Assembly: GCF_001437405.1 (NCBI RefSeq)
Contig: NZ_JQBY01000010.1
Location: 1-64,000, forward strand
From: Pediococcus ethanolidurans
GTDB lineage: Bacteria; Bacillota; Bacilli; Lactobacillales; Lactobacillaceae
Reading direction: 5' to 3'
DNA length: 64,000 nt
The position numbers and the translations under genes are program-made. Each line of letters begins with the position of its first letter. Positions within the stretch are counted from its first letter, which is position 1. Positions 1 through 8,286 of the stretch are shown here, one piece after another. The notes under the pieces were generated by a model. The model made no database searches and was not told the DNA's origin. It worked only from the letters and a program-made list of their open reading frames with translations.

Positions 1-59
1 AATTAGATACATTTTTGTACTTTCAATCTTTTGAATTTAATTAAAAGTGTCATAAAAGA

Positions 60-95
60 GGCTAGCGAATGTGTGAATTCGCTAGTCTATTTTTG
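60..95. terminator. Possible bidirectional terminator
   Basis: A perfect 9-bp inverted repeat (62-70 with 77-85, CTAGCGAAT/ATTCGCTAG) has a 6-nt loop and is followed on the plus strand by a T-rich stretch (TCTATTTTT). It lies downstream of the minus-strand gene ending at 121 and could also end a plus-strand gene outside the window. Confidence 0.6.
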
Positions 96-120
96 AACCT
101 AAAAAAATTTAATTTTTGAT

Positions 121-1509
121 TTAATTTTTGATTTCAAACCTTAGTTTTTTAGGATAAAAGTTCTTAACAACCCCATTAACAACTTTTCCAAACCCAATCG
201 TTAATTCATGGTTAGTCAAAACATGCCAACCATTTTCTACATCTTTTGTGATTGTAAAAGTATCACCATGAACATACTTTTGCCACTGTTCTTCTGAAAT
301 TTGCACTGGTTTTTGAAAATTAACCGGTTTAAATGCCAATGCCAATGGTAAAGCTGGTTCAAAACGATTTTTCTTGAACACGCCTAAATTGATTCCAGGA
401 CGAATAACCTGTAATTTGGTTAAATCTGGTAGATTAGCTGGCATCGCATATAAATAATCGCCAAAAACCAAGAGTCGTGAATCCTCAATTGAGTTTGTCA
501 GTAATTTATCTGCCACTTTGTGCCAATCTTGTTTTTGTTGTTTTGTTACATTTGTTTTTTGCAGCTTAGGTTCTTTGCGGTTTGAATCATTGATCTGCTT
601 TTCTAACTGAGCAATAAAATGACCCTCTCCTCGCATTTTATGAGGAAAAATTCGTAAGGTTTTGGCAAGTTCTGAATTATTATCGGCCCATTCTGGCCGG
701 CCATCACTCATCCCAGGATATTTTTTAATTGGTACAATTTTTAAATCGGCATAATTTTTTAATAACCACGCAATATTTTGTTCATCCTCTTCAGGCGCAA
801 AAGTACACGTGGAATAAATTAAACGTCCACCCGGTTTCAGCATTTGCAACGCACTTTGTAAAATCTTTTTTTGTCGATTAGCACAAGACAATGGATATTC
901 AGGTGTCCAGTACTGCATCGCTTCATGATCCTTACGAAACATCCCTTCACCAGAGCAAGGTGCATCCACCACAACTACATCAAAAAAATTAACAAAATGT
1001 TTTTCAAGTGTATCTGGTGACTCATTTGTAACAATTGTGTTTTGAAGTCCAAACCGTTCTACATTTTCAGCCAGAATTTCTGCACGTTTTCGATTGATCT
1101 CGTTTGAAACTAACAGACCTTGTTGGTTCATATAACTAGCCAAATGTGTTGTTTTCCCACCTGGTGCTGCACAAAGATCTAAAACACGGTCTCCTGGTTT
1201 AGGATGTGCCACTTCTCCAACATACATGGCGCTAGGTTCCTGGCTATAAATTAAACCACTTTGATGGTCAATTGTTTTGCCGCTAACTGAACCATAATAC
1301 CCAAATTGACAGTAAGAAACCGGATCGTCAATCGCATGATTTAATGGCTCAACGTGTGTTTTTAATGGGTTTAGTCGAAAGCCCTTAGTTGGTTGCTCAT
1401 CGAAAGCATGGAAAAAAGCCGGTGCTTCTTCTCCCAACAGCTTTGAATATTTTTGAATAAATGCCTCTGGTAACTGCATATTTTCACTCATTTCTAAATT
1501 TGATAGCAT
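121..1509 (-). CDS. rsmF: RsmF-like rRNA (cytosine-C5)-methyltransferase
   Basis: This is a SAM-dependent m5C methyltransferase of the RsmB/RsmF (NOL1/NOP2/Sun) family, expected to methylate 16S rRNA in the cytoplasm. The SAM loop DLCAAPGGKTTH is at residues 111-122. The two family cysteines are in DAPCSGEG (about C185) and in STCTF (about C235). After about residue 300 there is the extra C-terminal RNA-binding region typical of the RsmF-like Gram-positive enzymes, and the 462-residue length fits. Three in-frame ATGs (residues 1, 7 and 11) compete. None has a strong ribosome site, so the start is uncertain by about 10 codons. The gene stands alone and diverges from the HAD gene. Confidence 0.88.
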   Translation of the reverse strand: MLSNLEMSENMQLPEAFIQKYSKLLGEEAPAFFHAFDEQPTKGFRLNPLKTHVEPLNHAIDDPVSYCQFGYYGSVSGKTIDHQSGLIYSQEPSAMYVGEVAHPKPGDRVLDLCAAPGGKTTHLASYMNQQGLLVSNEINRKRAEILAENVERFGLQNTIVTNESPDTLEKHFVNFFDVVVVDAPCSGEGMFRKDHEAMQYWTPEYPLSCANRQKKILQSALQMLKPGGRLIYSTCTFAPEEDEQNIAWLLKNYADLKIVPIKKYPGMSDGRPEWADNNSELAKTLRIFPHKMRGEGHFIAQLEKQINDSNRKEPKLQKTNVTKQQKQDWHKVADKLLTNSIEDSRLLVFGDYLYAMPANLPDLTKLQVIRPGINLGVFKKNRFEPALPLALAFKPVNFQKPVQISEEQWQKYVHGDTFTITKDVENGWHVLTNHELTIGFGKVVNGVVKNFYPKKLRFEIKN

Positions 1510-1580
1510 CTGTCTTGAAATTATGTTAATTTAAATGAAGACACATTACTTTTATTATAAAGCTTATTGGAGTGAATGAC

Positions 1581-2393
1581 ATGCCACAAAAATTAATTAC
1601 CATTGATCTTGATGGAACCACATTAAATAGTCAAAATCAGATTTCATCAAAAACTATTGAAGTCATCCAAAAGGCAACTGAGGCTGGCCATCTTGTTAGT
1701 ATTGTCACTGGACGACCCTATCGAATTTCAGAAGCAATTTATGATCAGTTACAATTAAAAACCCCAATGGTCAATTTTAATGGTGCCCTCACTCACATTC
1801 CGCATCAACATTGGCAAGGTGAATACAAACGAACGATTAGTAAAGCAATTGTCCTTGATATGTTAGAAAATCGACAAAAATTACAGCTTAAAATGATTGC
1901 AGCTGAAGGTAAGCATACATATCTTGCTAACCACTTGCCGCCATCAGATTTAAACTTTTTTCCAACAACTTTAAGCGACGATCAGTTACTTTCTAAAACT
2001 TCACTTGTTCATAATCCTACTTCTATGATTCTTTTTGTCGCACCCCATCAAGAACAAATCGTGCGTAATACCGTTTTACATCATTATGGTCAGCAAGTTG
2101 ATGTTGGTGTTTGGGGTGGCCCAAATAGCGTTTTGGAAGTTGTTTCAAAAGGCATCCAAAAAGCAAAGGCCGTCGCTTATATTGCTAAGCAGTACCATAT
2201 TGATCGACAAAACATTGTGGCTTTTGGAGACGAACATAATGATGCAGAAATGCTTGACTATGCCGGTCGTGGTGTCGCAATGCAAAATGCGACACCAATT
2301 ATCAAAAGTATCGCAAACGATGTCACTGAATTTGATAACGATCACGATGGTTTAGCGAAATATCTCGAAACCTATTTAAAATTGGCTAACTAA
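1581..2393 (+). CDS. Cof-type HAD-family sugar-phosphate phosphatase
   Basis: This is a haloacid-dehalogenase superfamily phosphatase of the Cof (IIB cap) type, about 270 residues. Motif I is DLDGTTLN with the nucleophile D9 and acid/base D11. The C-terminal motif FGDEHNDAEML supplies the Mg2+ aspartates. Relatives dephosphorylate sugar phosphates or flavin nucleotides, and the substrate cannot be read from sequence. The reading frame opens with a GTG at 1572, but GGAG at 1569-1572 sits 8 nt before the ATG at 1581, so I prefer that start. A strong terminator follows. Confidence 0.88.
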   Translation: MPQKLITIDLDGTTLNSQNQISSKTIEVIQKATEAGHLVSIVTGRPYRISEAIYDQLQLKTPMVNFNGALTHIPHQHWQGEYKRTISKAIVLDMLENRQKLQLKMIAAEGKHTYLANHLPPSDLNFFPTTLSDDQLLSKTSLVHNPTSMILFVAPHQEQIVRNTVLHHYGQQVDVGVWGGPNSVLEVVSKGIQKAKAVAYIAKQYHIDRQNIVAFGDEHNDAEMLDYAGRGVAMQNATPIIKSIANDVTEFDNDHDGLAKYLETYLKLAN

Positions 2394-2454
2394 AAAAAGA
2401 AATCCATTCAAAAGTCTGAGGATCATTGAACTTTTATGAATGGATTTCTTTTTT
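2394..2454. terminator. Bidirectional terminator between convergent genes
   Basis: A long inverted repeat has an A-run, then GAAATCCATTCA, and after a 26-nt loop TGAATGGATTTC and a T-run. It serves the plus-strand HAD gene and the converging minus-strand tautomerase gene. Confidence 0.85.
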
Positions 2455-2465
2455 ACTTTCTCAAC

Positions 2466-2654
2466 CTACTTTTGGTCACTTCGCAAAACACCGCCATCAC
2501 TGTAACGATCTGGTCGCATTTCATTTAACACAATATGAATATGTTCTGCGGGTGCACCAGTATTTTTAGAAATTGCAGCTGTAACATCCTTAACTAACTC
2601 ACGTAATTGTTCGGTTGAACGACCTTCAATAAGGTCAATATGAACCAATGGCAT
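2466..2654 (-). CDS. 4-oxalocrotonate tautomerase family enzyme
   Basis: This small tautomerase has 62 residues beginning [12 protein letters not shown]. After Met removal, Pro1 is the catalytic base of the 4-OT family. The conserved arginine of ST(E)QLRELV and the HIHIVLNEM strand are present. Such proteins act as hexamers on keto-enol substrates; in lactic acid bacteria the physiological substrate is generally unknown. The frame stays open 21 codons upstream, but the ATG at 2654 preceded by AGGAGG (about 2663-2668) is clearly the start, because only it puts Pro at position 2. Confidence 0.9.
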   Translation of the reverse strand: MPLVHIDLIEGRSTEQLRELVKDVTAAISKNTGAPAEHIHIVLNEMRPDRYSDGGVLRSDQK

Positions 2655-2682
2655 ATTAAATTCCTCCTCAATATTTCCTCCT

Positions 2683-2711
2683 ATTATCGCAAGGATTACC
2701 AAAAAATTCAA
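2683..2711 (-). promoter_or_regulatory. Promoter of the tautomerase gene
   Basis: On the minus strand there is TTGAAT (2706-2711), a 17-nt spacer and GATAAT (2683-2688). It lies just upstream of the tautomerase ribosome site. The -35 overlaps that of the divergent dipeptidase promoter. Confidence 0.55.
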
Positions 2712-2735
2712 ATCCAACTTATGCTAAAATATAAA
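2707..2735 (+). promoter_or_regulatory. Promoter of the dipeptidase gene
   Basis: On the plus strand there is TTCAAA (2707-2712), a 17-nt spacer and TATAAA (2730-2735), 36 nt before the pepD start codon. An overlapping TGCTAAAAT could act as an extended -10. Confidence 0.45.
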
Positions 2736-2771
2736 TTGTATATATATTCATTTTTAAAGGAGAAGCTTTTA

Positions 2772-4202
2772 ATGACAAATCAAACTAATAATTATTCAGC
2801 TTGCACGAGTTTTCTGGCCGGTCGTTTGGCTACTGCTGATGGTTCAACTTTAATTGGTCGCAACGAAGATTCACGCGCTGCATGGCCAAAACATTTTGTT
2901 GTGCATCCACACCGAGAATTTTCAGAATCCCAAATATTCAAATCTACGGATAATGGTTTTACATTGAATTTACCCAAAGTGGCTGCTAAATATACGGCTA
3001 CACCTGAGTGGACAGACAAATTCGGTCTCTTTGAAGAGGATGGTATCAACGAATATGGTGTCGCCATGAGTGCCACTGAAAGTGCGTACACCAACAACCG
3101 CGCTCTAGGTGCCGATCCTTTAGTAAAAGACGGCATTGGTGAAGAAGCGATGGTAACTGTTACACTGCCCTACATTAAATCGGCTCGCCAAGGTGTTACC
3201 TATCTAGGGGCAATTATTGAAAAATACGGAACTTCTGAAAGTAACGGCATATTATTTTCTGATGCAACCGAAGTTTGGTATATGGAAACTGCTGCCGGCC
3301 ATCAATGGGTAGCCCAACGCATTCCAGATGATGCTTATGCAGTTGTAGCCAACCAACTATCCATCCAGGAAATTGATTTTGAAGATCACGATAATTTTCT
3401 TAGCGTGGCCGGTTTACAAGATTTTGTAACTCAAAATCATTTAAATTCTCAACACACGGGTTTTAACTTTCGTGAAATTTTTGGAACCAATGATCTATCG
3501 GACGAATTTTACAATACGCCACGTGTTTGGTATGGACAAAAAATACTTAATCCAAGCATTGACCAACAGCCACAAAGTCAGACACTCCCTTTTATTAGAA
3601 AAGCAGAAAAACTCATTCAAGTTGATGATGTAGAACAAATCTTAAGCTCTCATTTTGAAGGGACGCCGTTTGATCCGATTGGGATTGGTTCAAAACGCGA
3701 ACAAACTTTATACCGACCAATTAGTTTAGCGAAAACTCAAGAATCGCATATTTTACAAATTCGACCCAATTTACCTGCTCCACTTGCAGGTATTCATTGG
3801 TTAGCAATGGGCGTTGCTGCTCAAAGCCTGTATATTCCGTTTTACGCCGGTATAAAGGACACGCCTGCAACTTATAAGAAAGGTACTGAAACCTATCAGG
3901 CGGACTCTGCATATTGGATTTACAAGCAGGCTAGTACATTAGTTGATGCTCACTATTTGGAATTCGGTCCTTTACTGGAAGATGTACAAGATAAAACTAA
4001 TCAACAACTTATTCAAAATTTGCACATTAGTGACAAAATGGCTTTAACTTTGGGTGATAAAGCTTTGGAGAACTATTTAACTAGTCAAAGTAATCAAAAT
4101 GCAGCTTTGGGACTGCAGGCAATGCAAAAACTAATTGCCGAATTAATTACTAAAATGACTGACATGTCCCCACTAAATTTCAAACAGGACATGAATTTAT
4201 AA
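2772..4202 (+). CDS. pepD: C69-family dipeptidase PepD
   Basis: This is a cytoplasmic dipeptidase of the C69 family, an N-terminal-nucleophile (Ntn) hydrolase known from lactobacilli for broad dipeptide cleavage. The candidate nucleophile is Cys11 in SACTSFLAG, followed by the family motif GSTLIGRNED. The length of 476 residues is normal. The frame extends 44 codons upstream, but the ATG at 2772 with AAGGAGA at 2757-2763 is the natural start and places the Cys near the N-terminus. A permease gene follows after 25 nt, suggesting that peptide breakdown and amino-acid transport were once co-expressed. Confidence 0.92.
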   Translation: MTNQTNNYSACTSFLAGRLATADGSTLIGRNEDSRAAWPKHFVVHPHREFSESQIFKSTDNGFTLNLPKVAAKYTATPEWTDKFGLFEEDGINEYGVAMSATESAYTNNRALGADPLVKDGIGEEAMVTVTLPYIKSARQGVTYLGAIIEKYGTSESNGILFSDATEVWYMETAAGHQWVAQRIPDDAYAVVANQLSIQEIDFEDHDNFLSVAGLQDFVTQNHLNSQHTGFNFREIFGTNDLSDEFYNTPRVWYGQKILNPSIDQQPQSQTLPFIRKAEKLIQVDDVEQILSSHFEGTPFDPIGIGSKREQTLYRPISLAKTQESHILQIRPNLPAPLAGIHWLAMGVAAQSLYIPFYAGIKDTPATYKKGTETYQADSAYWIYKQASTLVDAHYLEFGPLLEDVQDKTNQQLIQNLHISDKMALTLGDKALENYLTSQSNQNAALGLQAMQKLIAELITKMTDMSPLNFKQDMNL

Positions 4203-4227
4203 TTAACTATATGAGGAAGTAAATACA

Positions 4228-5706
4228 ATGGGAAAAACAAAAAAGATCTCAGTTACGGGGTTAATACTGATGATCTTCACATCTATTTTTGGGTTTGCAA
4301 ACACCACGGTCGCTTTTGATCAAATGGGTTATGCAAGCATTATTTGGTATGTTATCGCTGCATTTTTATTCTTTTTACCAAGTGGTTTAATGTTTTCCGA
4401 ATATGGCTCAACATTTAAGGACGCTAAGGGTGGCATCTACTCCTGGCTAGAACAGTCAATTGGCGAAAAATTAGCCTTTATTGGTACTTTTATTTGGTTA
4501 TCATCCTGGATTATTTGGATGGTATCAACTTCATCCAAAGTTTGGATTCCCTTTTCAACTATTTTTGCGGGTCATGATGCCACACAAAACTGGCATTTAT
4601 TTGGACTAAACGCCACCCAAACAGTCGGCTTAATGGGCGTTTTATGGATCCTTGTGGTTACCTACTGCGCCACTCGTGGCATAACCTCAATCGCCAAAGT
4701 TTCTTCCATTGGGGGAATTTTTGTTAGTTTACTCAACGTGGTTTTATTTGTAGTTAGTTTAAGTATTTTATTTTTAAACCATGGTCAGCTTGCTGAACCT
4801 TTCAACGGATTTAGCAGTATTGTTAATTCACCTAATCCAAGTTTTATGTCTCCTGTTGCTATGCTCTCATTCATCGTTTATGCGGTGTTTGCCTATGGTG
4901 GAATGGAATCTATGGGTGGTGTCACCGATAGTTTAAAGAAACCTGAAAAGACTTTTCCTCGTGGCATCATTATTTCAACTATTATGATTGGAATCATGTA
5001 CGCTTTATCAATTTTTCTTTGGGGTATCTCAACCAACTGGCATCAAACTTTATCAGGGCATAACGTAGATTTAGGTAATATTACCTACGTGATGATGAAC
5101 AATCTTGGCTTTGTTTTTGGTAATTCACTGTGATTAAACTCAACCACTGCAATAACTTTAGGACACTGGTTTGCTCGTTTTGCAGGTTTGGGAATGTTTA
5201 TGGCCTACTTAGGTTCTTTTTTCGTGTTAATCTATTCCCCACTGAAGTCGTTTATTCTGGGATCACCCAAGAAGTTATGGCCCGCAAAAATTACAAAACT
5301 TAATAAAGCCGGTGTTCCTGCGTTTGCTATGTGGTGTCAAGCTGCCATTGTCGCAATTTTTGTCTTTTTCATTTCATTTGGTGGATCTGATGCGCAAAGC
5401 TTTTATACAATTTTGACCGACATGGCTAATATTTCAACCACATTTCCCTACTTATTTTTAATTGGCGCTTTTCCATTTTTCAAACGTCGGCATGATTTAA
5501 ATCGACCATTTGTTATTTATAAAACGAAATTTAGCGTGTATTCAACCACAATTTTAGTTTTACTAGTTTTGATTTTTGGAATTATTTTTACCGTAATTGA
5601 ACCTATTTTGGAACATGATTTGATTACTGCTTTTTGGACAATTATTGGTCCAGTATTATTTGGTGCAATTGCATGGATATTTTATGTGGTTCACGAAAAA
5701 AACTAA
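4228..5706 (+). pseudogene. yjeM: YjeM-type amino-acid permease split by an in-frame stop
   Basis: This is an APC-superfamily transporter whose N-terminus (GLILMIFTSIFGFANT, then IYSWLEQS and IIWMVSTSSKVW) resembles the glutamate/GABA family transporter YjeM. The first 301 codons stop at TGA 5131-5133. The frame then continues unchanged, through LNSTTAITLGHWFARF, to an ATG at 5188 and a natural end at 5706. The joined 492-codon product has the usual length and about 12 membrane segments. A single base change therefore breaks an otherwise intact gene. No frameshift is needed. The downstream piece lacks a visible ribosome site. The cause could be real decay or a sequencing error. Confidence 0.85.
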
Positions 5707-5714
5707 ACACTAGC

Positions 5715-5759
5715 AAAAAAGATGCCTCGATATTTCGAAAATATTAAGGTATCTTTTTT
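5715..5759. terminator. Bidirectional terminator
   Basis: An A-run and GAT(G)CCTCGATATT pair imperfectly with AATATTAAGGTATC and a T-run. It separates the permease from the converging XRE regulator gene. Confidence 0.75.
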
Positions 5760-5770
5760 AGTAGTCATTT

Positions 5771-6514
5771 TCAGTTACTGTGAAAATAATTATACAGATT
5801 CTTATGTTGTACAATAAGTTTTTCTATTCTTTGAGGATCGTGAACTTCAACCTTATTTCGTTTAAGAAAAGAAACAAATTGAGGCAGAAATGATGACACT
5901 GAGTAGTTAATAGGTAAAATAAAGTTTTCTTTTTTACTTTTCAATAATAAAAACAAAGTGTCAGGATTAATATCCCATGGAGAAAACCGTGGCTTAACAT
6001 AATACTTAATCTTAACCGAACAAATATCCTTATAATAAATTTTTTCAGATTTACCACCCCGCCACAAGTTCAAATAATCCTTAATATTTTTAAACTCATA
6101 ATGATGATAACACACAAAATCGTTATCAATAATCCAGTAGTTTTCGCAACAAATAGGGAAAACCCAAATGCCCATCAATAAAATTAATACTAGCAGCCAT
6201 TTAGGCTGATACCCAAACCCCGTTAATAGTAAAGAGATAAAAATCCAAGCTAATATAAAAATGATTATTTTTTTCCAAGACATTTTTTTACCAACCAAAA
6301 ACGGTTTCTTAAAAAAAGGACTTCCTTTAATAAGTTCATCAAGTGACAGATTATATAAATCGGTTAAAGTAACCAAATTATCAATTGTTGGAACACTTAA
6401 TCCCAATTCCCATTTTGAAACTGATTGGGCTGAAACAAATAATTTTTTAGCTAAATTTTCTTGCGTCATTCCCATTTGTTGTCTTTTAATACGTAGAATT
6501 TCGTTAAGTTGCAT
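5771..6514 (-). CDS. XRE-family regulator with membrane-anchored C-terminal domain
   Basis: This is a 247-residue protein. Residues 2-58 form a Cro/C1-type helix-turn-helix (RIKRQQMGMTQENLAKKL, then SAQSVSKWE). Two hydrophobic segments follow at roughly residues 78-118, then a soluble domain I do not recognise. The layout suggests a DNA-binding protein tethered to the membrane; the signal and targets are unknown. An upstream in-frame ATG exists at 6532, but GGGGAT lies correctly before the ATG at 6514. It sits next to a small membrane protein and a metalloprotease gene on the same strand, about 75 nt away. Confidence 0.8.
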   Translation of the reverse strand: MQLNEILRIKRQQMGMTQENLAKKLFVSAQSVSKWELGLSVPTIDNLVTLTDLYNLSLDELIKGSPFFKKPFLVGKKMSWKKIIIFILAWIFISLLLTGFGYQPKWLLVLILLMGIWVFPICCENYWIIDNDFVCYHHYEFKNIKDYLNLWRGGKSEKIYYKDICSVKIKYYVKPRFSPWDINPDTLFLLLKSKKENFILPINYSVSSFLPQFVSFLKRNKVEVHDPQRIEKLIVQHKNLYNYFHSN

Positions 6515-6590
6515 AATTTCATCCCCATTCATCTTGTATTATACTAAGCAAAATGAATTTAGACCATCAACTCATAGTTGAATTCACTTT

Positions 6591-6851
6591 TTAGTTATCA
6601 AATCCGTTTAGCATCATCAACACAACACCACTCACAACAACAGCTAAAATCAGAATTCCAGCAAATAAAAAACTAAACAGAAACCCTAAACCACCACAGA
6701 TTAATAAAATAAAAAAAATCACCGGATGATGAAAACAAAGCTTTATAAATCCTACAATAAGTTTAAAAAATAACATCACAAATATAATTAGTCCAGCCGC
6801 AACGGCAATTTTCGTGTTTGTAGTCGTAGCCATTAACAACAAATTAGTCAC
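6591..6851 (-). CDS. Small hypothetical membrane protein
   Basis: This 86-residue protein consists almost entirely of hydrophobic stretches (about 12-38 and 42-82), which gives two or three membrane segments and very little soluble sequence. It starts with GTG at 6851, with AGAGG 8 nt upstream. It lies 26 nt after the metalloprotease gene on the same strand and is probably co-transcribed with it. I recognise no family and infer no function. Confidence 0.6.
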   Translation of the reverse strand: MTNLLLMATTTNTKIAVAAGLIIFVMLFFKLIVGFIKLCFHHPVIFFILLICGGLGFLFSFLFAGILILAVVVSGVVLMMLNGFDN

Positions 6852-6877
6852 TTATAAAACCTCTTATTCTAATTAAT

Positions 6878-7594
6878 TTATTTATATATCTTTTTCAGTG
6901 CCGCAAGATCATTAACAGATAATGTTGTTTTGCCTTGATCAACCGGATACATAATTGAATTACGATCTGTACTATGATCTAACCCTAACGCATGCCCTAA
7001 TTCATGCATAGCAACTGAAAGTCGAACAGACTGAACATAGTGAACATTCAAACTAGCCTTTGCATGGTTGACAGTATAAGCATCCCAACCAGTTTGTTGA
7101 ATAATATCTGGTCCACCAATTCCTAACTCAATCACACCATCTTGTACTTTTTTTGCTGCGTTATATATTGAAAAGATAATTTGATTTTGTTTTTGTGTGC
7201 CTTTTCCAGCAACCAATTTAACAATTTTGGTTTGATTATAAGCCTTAATGGCCAATTCAAACTCGTGTTTCACATTGGCAGGTATTCCACTTGCAAACCG
7301 ATAATAATAGGTATTAGAAAGTGTCTTACCTTGTACATTGCTTTCTAGTGGTGTTGCCTTTGTCTGATTACACTTTAATTCATTGCTTTGTGACTGACTA
7401 CTTTTTGTGGATGGCACAGTTTCTTCATACATATCAGCCAAACTTGGAATCTTAAAATTTCTAACAACTTGATTAATTTGCTGTTTTGTTTCTGAAATCG
7501 CATTTTTGGTTATCAGTTGAAAATTATTATTGGTCAGTAAAAGAATTCCTAAAACTAGGATAATTAACCAGAATATTCTTCTTGGTTTTAACAT
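6878..7594 (-). CDS. Membrane-anchored matrixin-like zinc metalloprotease
   Basis: This is a predicted M10/matrixin-like zinc protease of 238 residues. A short basic start and one hydrophobic segment (about residues 7-20) anchor it with the catalytic domain outside. The zinc motif HELGHALGLDH occupies 197-207, with E198 catalytic and ligands H197, H201 and H207. The Met-turn SIMYP follows at 213-217. A low-complexity Ser/Gln linker separates anchor and catalytic domain. AGGAG precedes the ATG. Proteins of this type are common in lactobacilli, but the substrate is unknown; the small membrane protein downstream is the obvious partner candidate. Confidence 0.85.
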   Translation of the reverse strand: MLKPRRIFWLIILVLGILLLTNNNFQLITKNAISETKQQINQVVRNFKIPSLADMYEETVPSTKSSQSQSNELKCNQTKATPLESNVQGKTLSNTYYYRFASGIPANVKHEFELAIKAYNQTKIVKLVAGKGTQKQNQIIFSIYNAAKKVQDGVIELGIGGPDIIQQTGWDAYTVNHAKASLNVHYVQSVRLSVAMHELGHALGLDHSTDRNSIMYPVDQGKTTLSVNDLAALKKIYK

Positions 7595-7729
7595 TATTTT
7601 TCCCTTCTCCTAAGCTTTTAAAAAGCCAATACACAGCTCTTGTAGATCACAGTATAAACTAAATAAAACGATTTTTAAATTTTGGCGATTAATTAGGAAA
7701 ATGCTTAATCAATTTTTAGAATTTTAAAC

Positions 7730-7764
7730 AAAAAAGTAAGCAAAATCAGATTGATTTTGCTTAC
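7730..7764 (-). terminator. Terminator after rplS
   Basis: On the minus strand, a perfect 13-bp stem (7752-7764 with 7736-7748, core AAGCAAAATCA) with a 3-nt loop is followed by a T-run. It ends the ribosomal operon. Confidence 0.9.
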
Positions 7765-7798
7765 TCGAACGCTTAACTTCAAAAAAGTTAAACAAGTT

Positions 7799-8158
7799 TT
7801 AGTTGTTATCTTTACGACGGTCCTCTTTAATACGAGCAGCCTTACCATGTAAAGCACGTAAGTAATAAAGCTTAGAACGACGTACACGTCCATGACGAAT
7901 AACGTCAATTTTGGCAACTCGTGGTGAATGTAATGGGAAAGTACGTTCAACGCCGACACCATTACTAATCTTACGAACTGTGTAGGTAGCACTGATACCA
8001 ACACCATGACGTTTGATTACAACACCTTCGAACAACTGAATACGTTCACGAGTACCTTCAACGACACGAGCATGAACACGAACAGTATCTCCAGCACGGA
8101 AATCAGGAATATCATCACGTAATTGTGATTCGGTAATTTTGTTAATTAATGGATTCAT
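7799..8158 (-). CDS. rplS: 50S ribosomal protein L19
   Basis: Ribosomal protein L19 (119 residues) sits at the 30S-50S interface. It is recognised from [29 protein letters not shown] and [19 protein letters not shown]. The frame is open 31 codons upstream, but the ATG at 8158, preceded by AAGGAAGG, gives the normal L19 N-terminus. It is the last gene of the rpsP-rimM-trmD set, but has its own promoter and hairpin leader in the 128-nt gap after trmD. Confidence 0.97.
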   Translation of the reverse strand: MNPLINKITESQLRDDIPDFRAGDTVRVHARVVEGTRERIQLFEGVVIKRHGVGISATYTVRKISNGVGVERTFPLHSPRVAKIDVIRHGRVRRSKLYYLRALHGKAARIKEDRRKDNN

Positions 8159-8235
8159 TTGAAAATCCTTCCTTTCATCAACATTCTTATCCTTGATGAA
8201 CAGCGGAATATTGTTTTCTTTAGTCTTAACAGACC
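8159..8235 (-). promoter_or_regulatory. rplS 5' leader (candidate L19 leader RNA)
   Basis: The untranslated leader before rplS contains a perfect 8-bp hairpin (8193-8200 with 8174-8181; TTCATCAA/TTGATGAA) ending just before the ribosome site, and a conserved-looking TTCCGCTG before it. Firmicute rplS genes are known to carry an L19 leader thought to mediate autoregulation; position and shape agree, but I could not align it to the family. Confidence 0.5.
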
Positions 8236-8241
8236 AGTAAA

Positions 8242-8270
8242 AGTTTATCATAAAACTTGTCTACTGTAAA
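8242..8270 (-). promoter_or_regulatory. Internal promoter of rplS
   Basis: On the minus strand there is TTTACA (8265-8270), a 17-nt spacer and TAAACT (8242-8247), with a TGA upstream resembling an extended -10. It lies between trmD and rplS and would allow L19 to be made separately from the upstream genes. Confidence 0.5.
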
Positions 8271-8286
8271 GCTGCTCTTTTTCTAG

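Noticed and set aside
5131-5133. TGA recoded as tryptophan or selenocysteine
   Set aside because: Other genes use TGG for Trp and TGA as a normal stop, and there is no SECIS-like element; a nonsense mutation or error is simpler.
7705-8007. 100-codon minus-strand frame overlapping rplS
   Set aside because: It overlaps rplS on the same strand in another frame, has no ribosome site, and rplS is certain.
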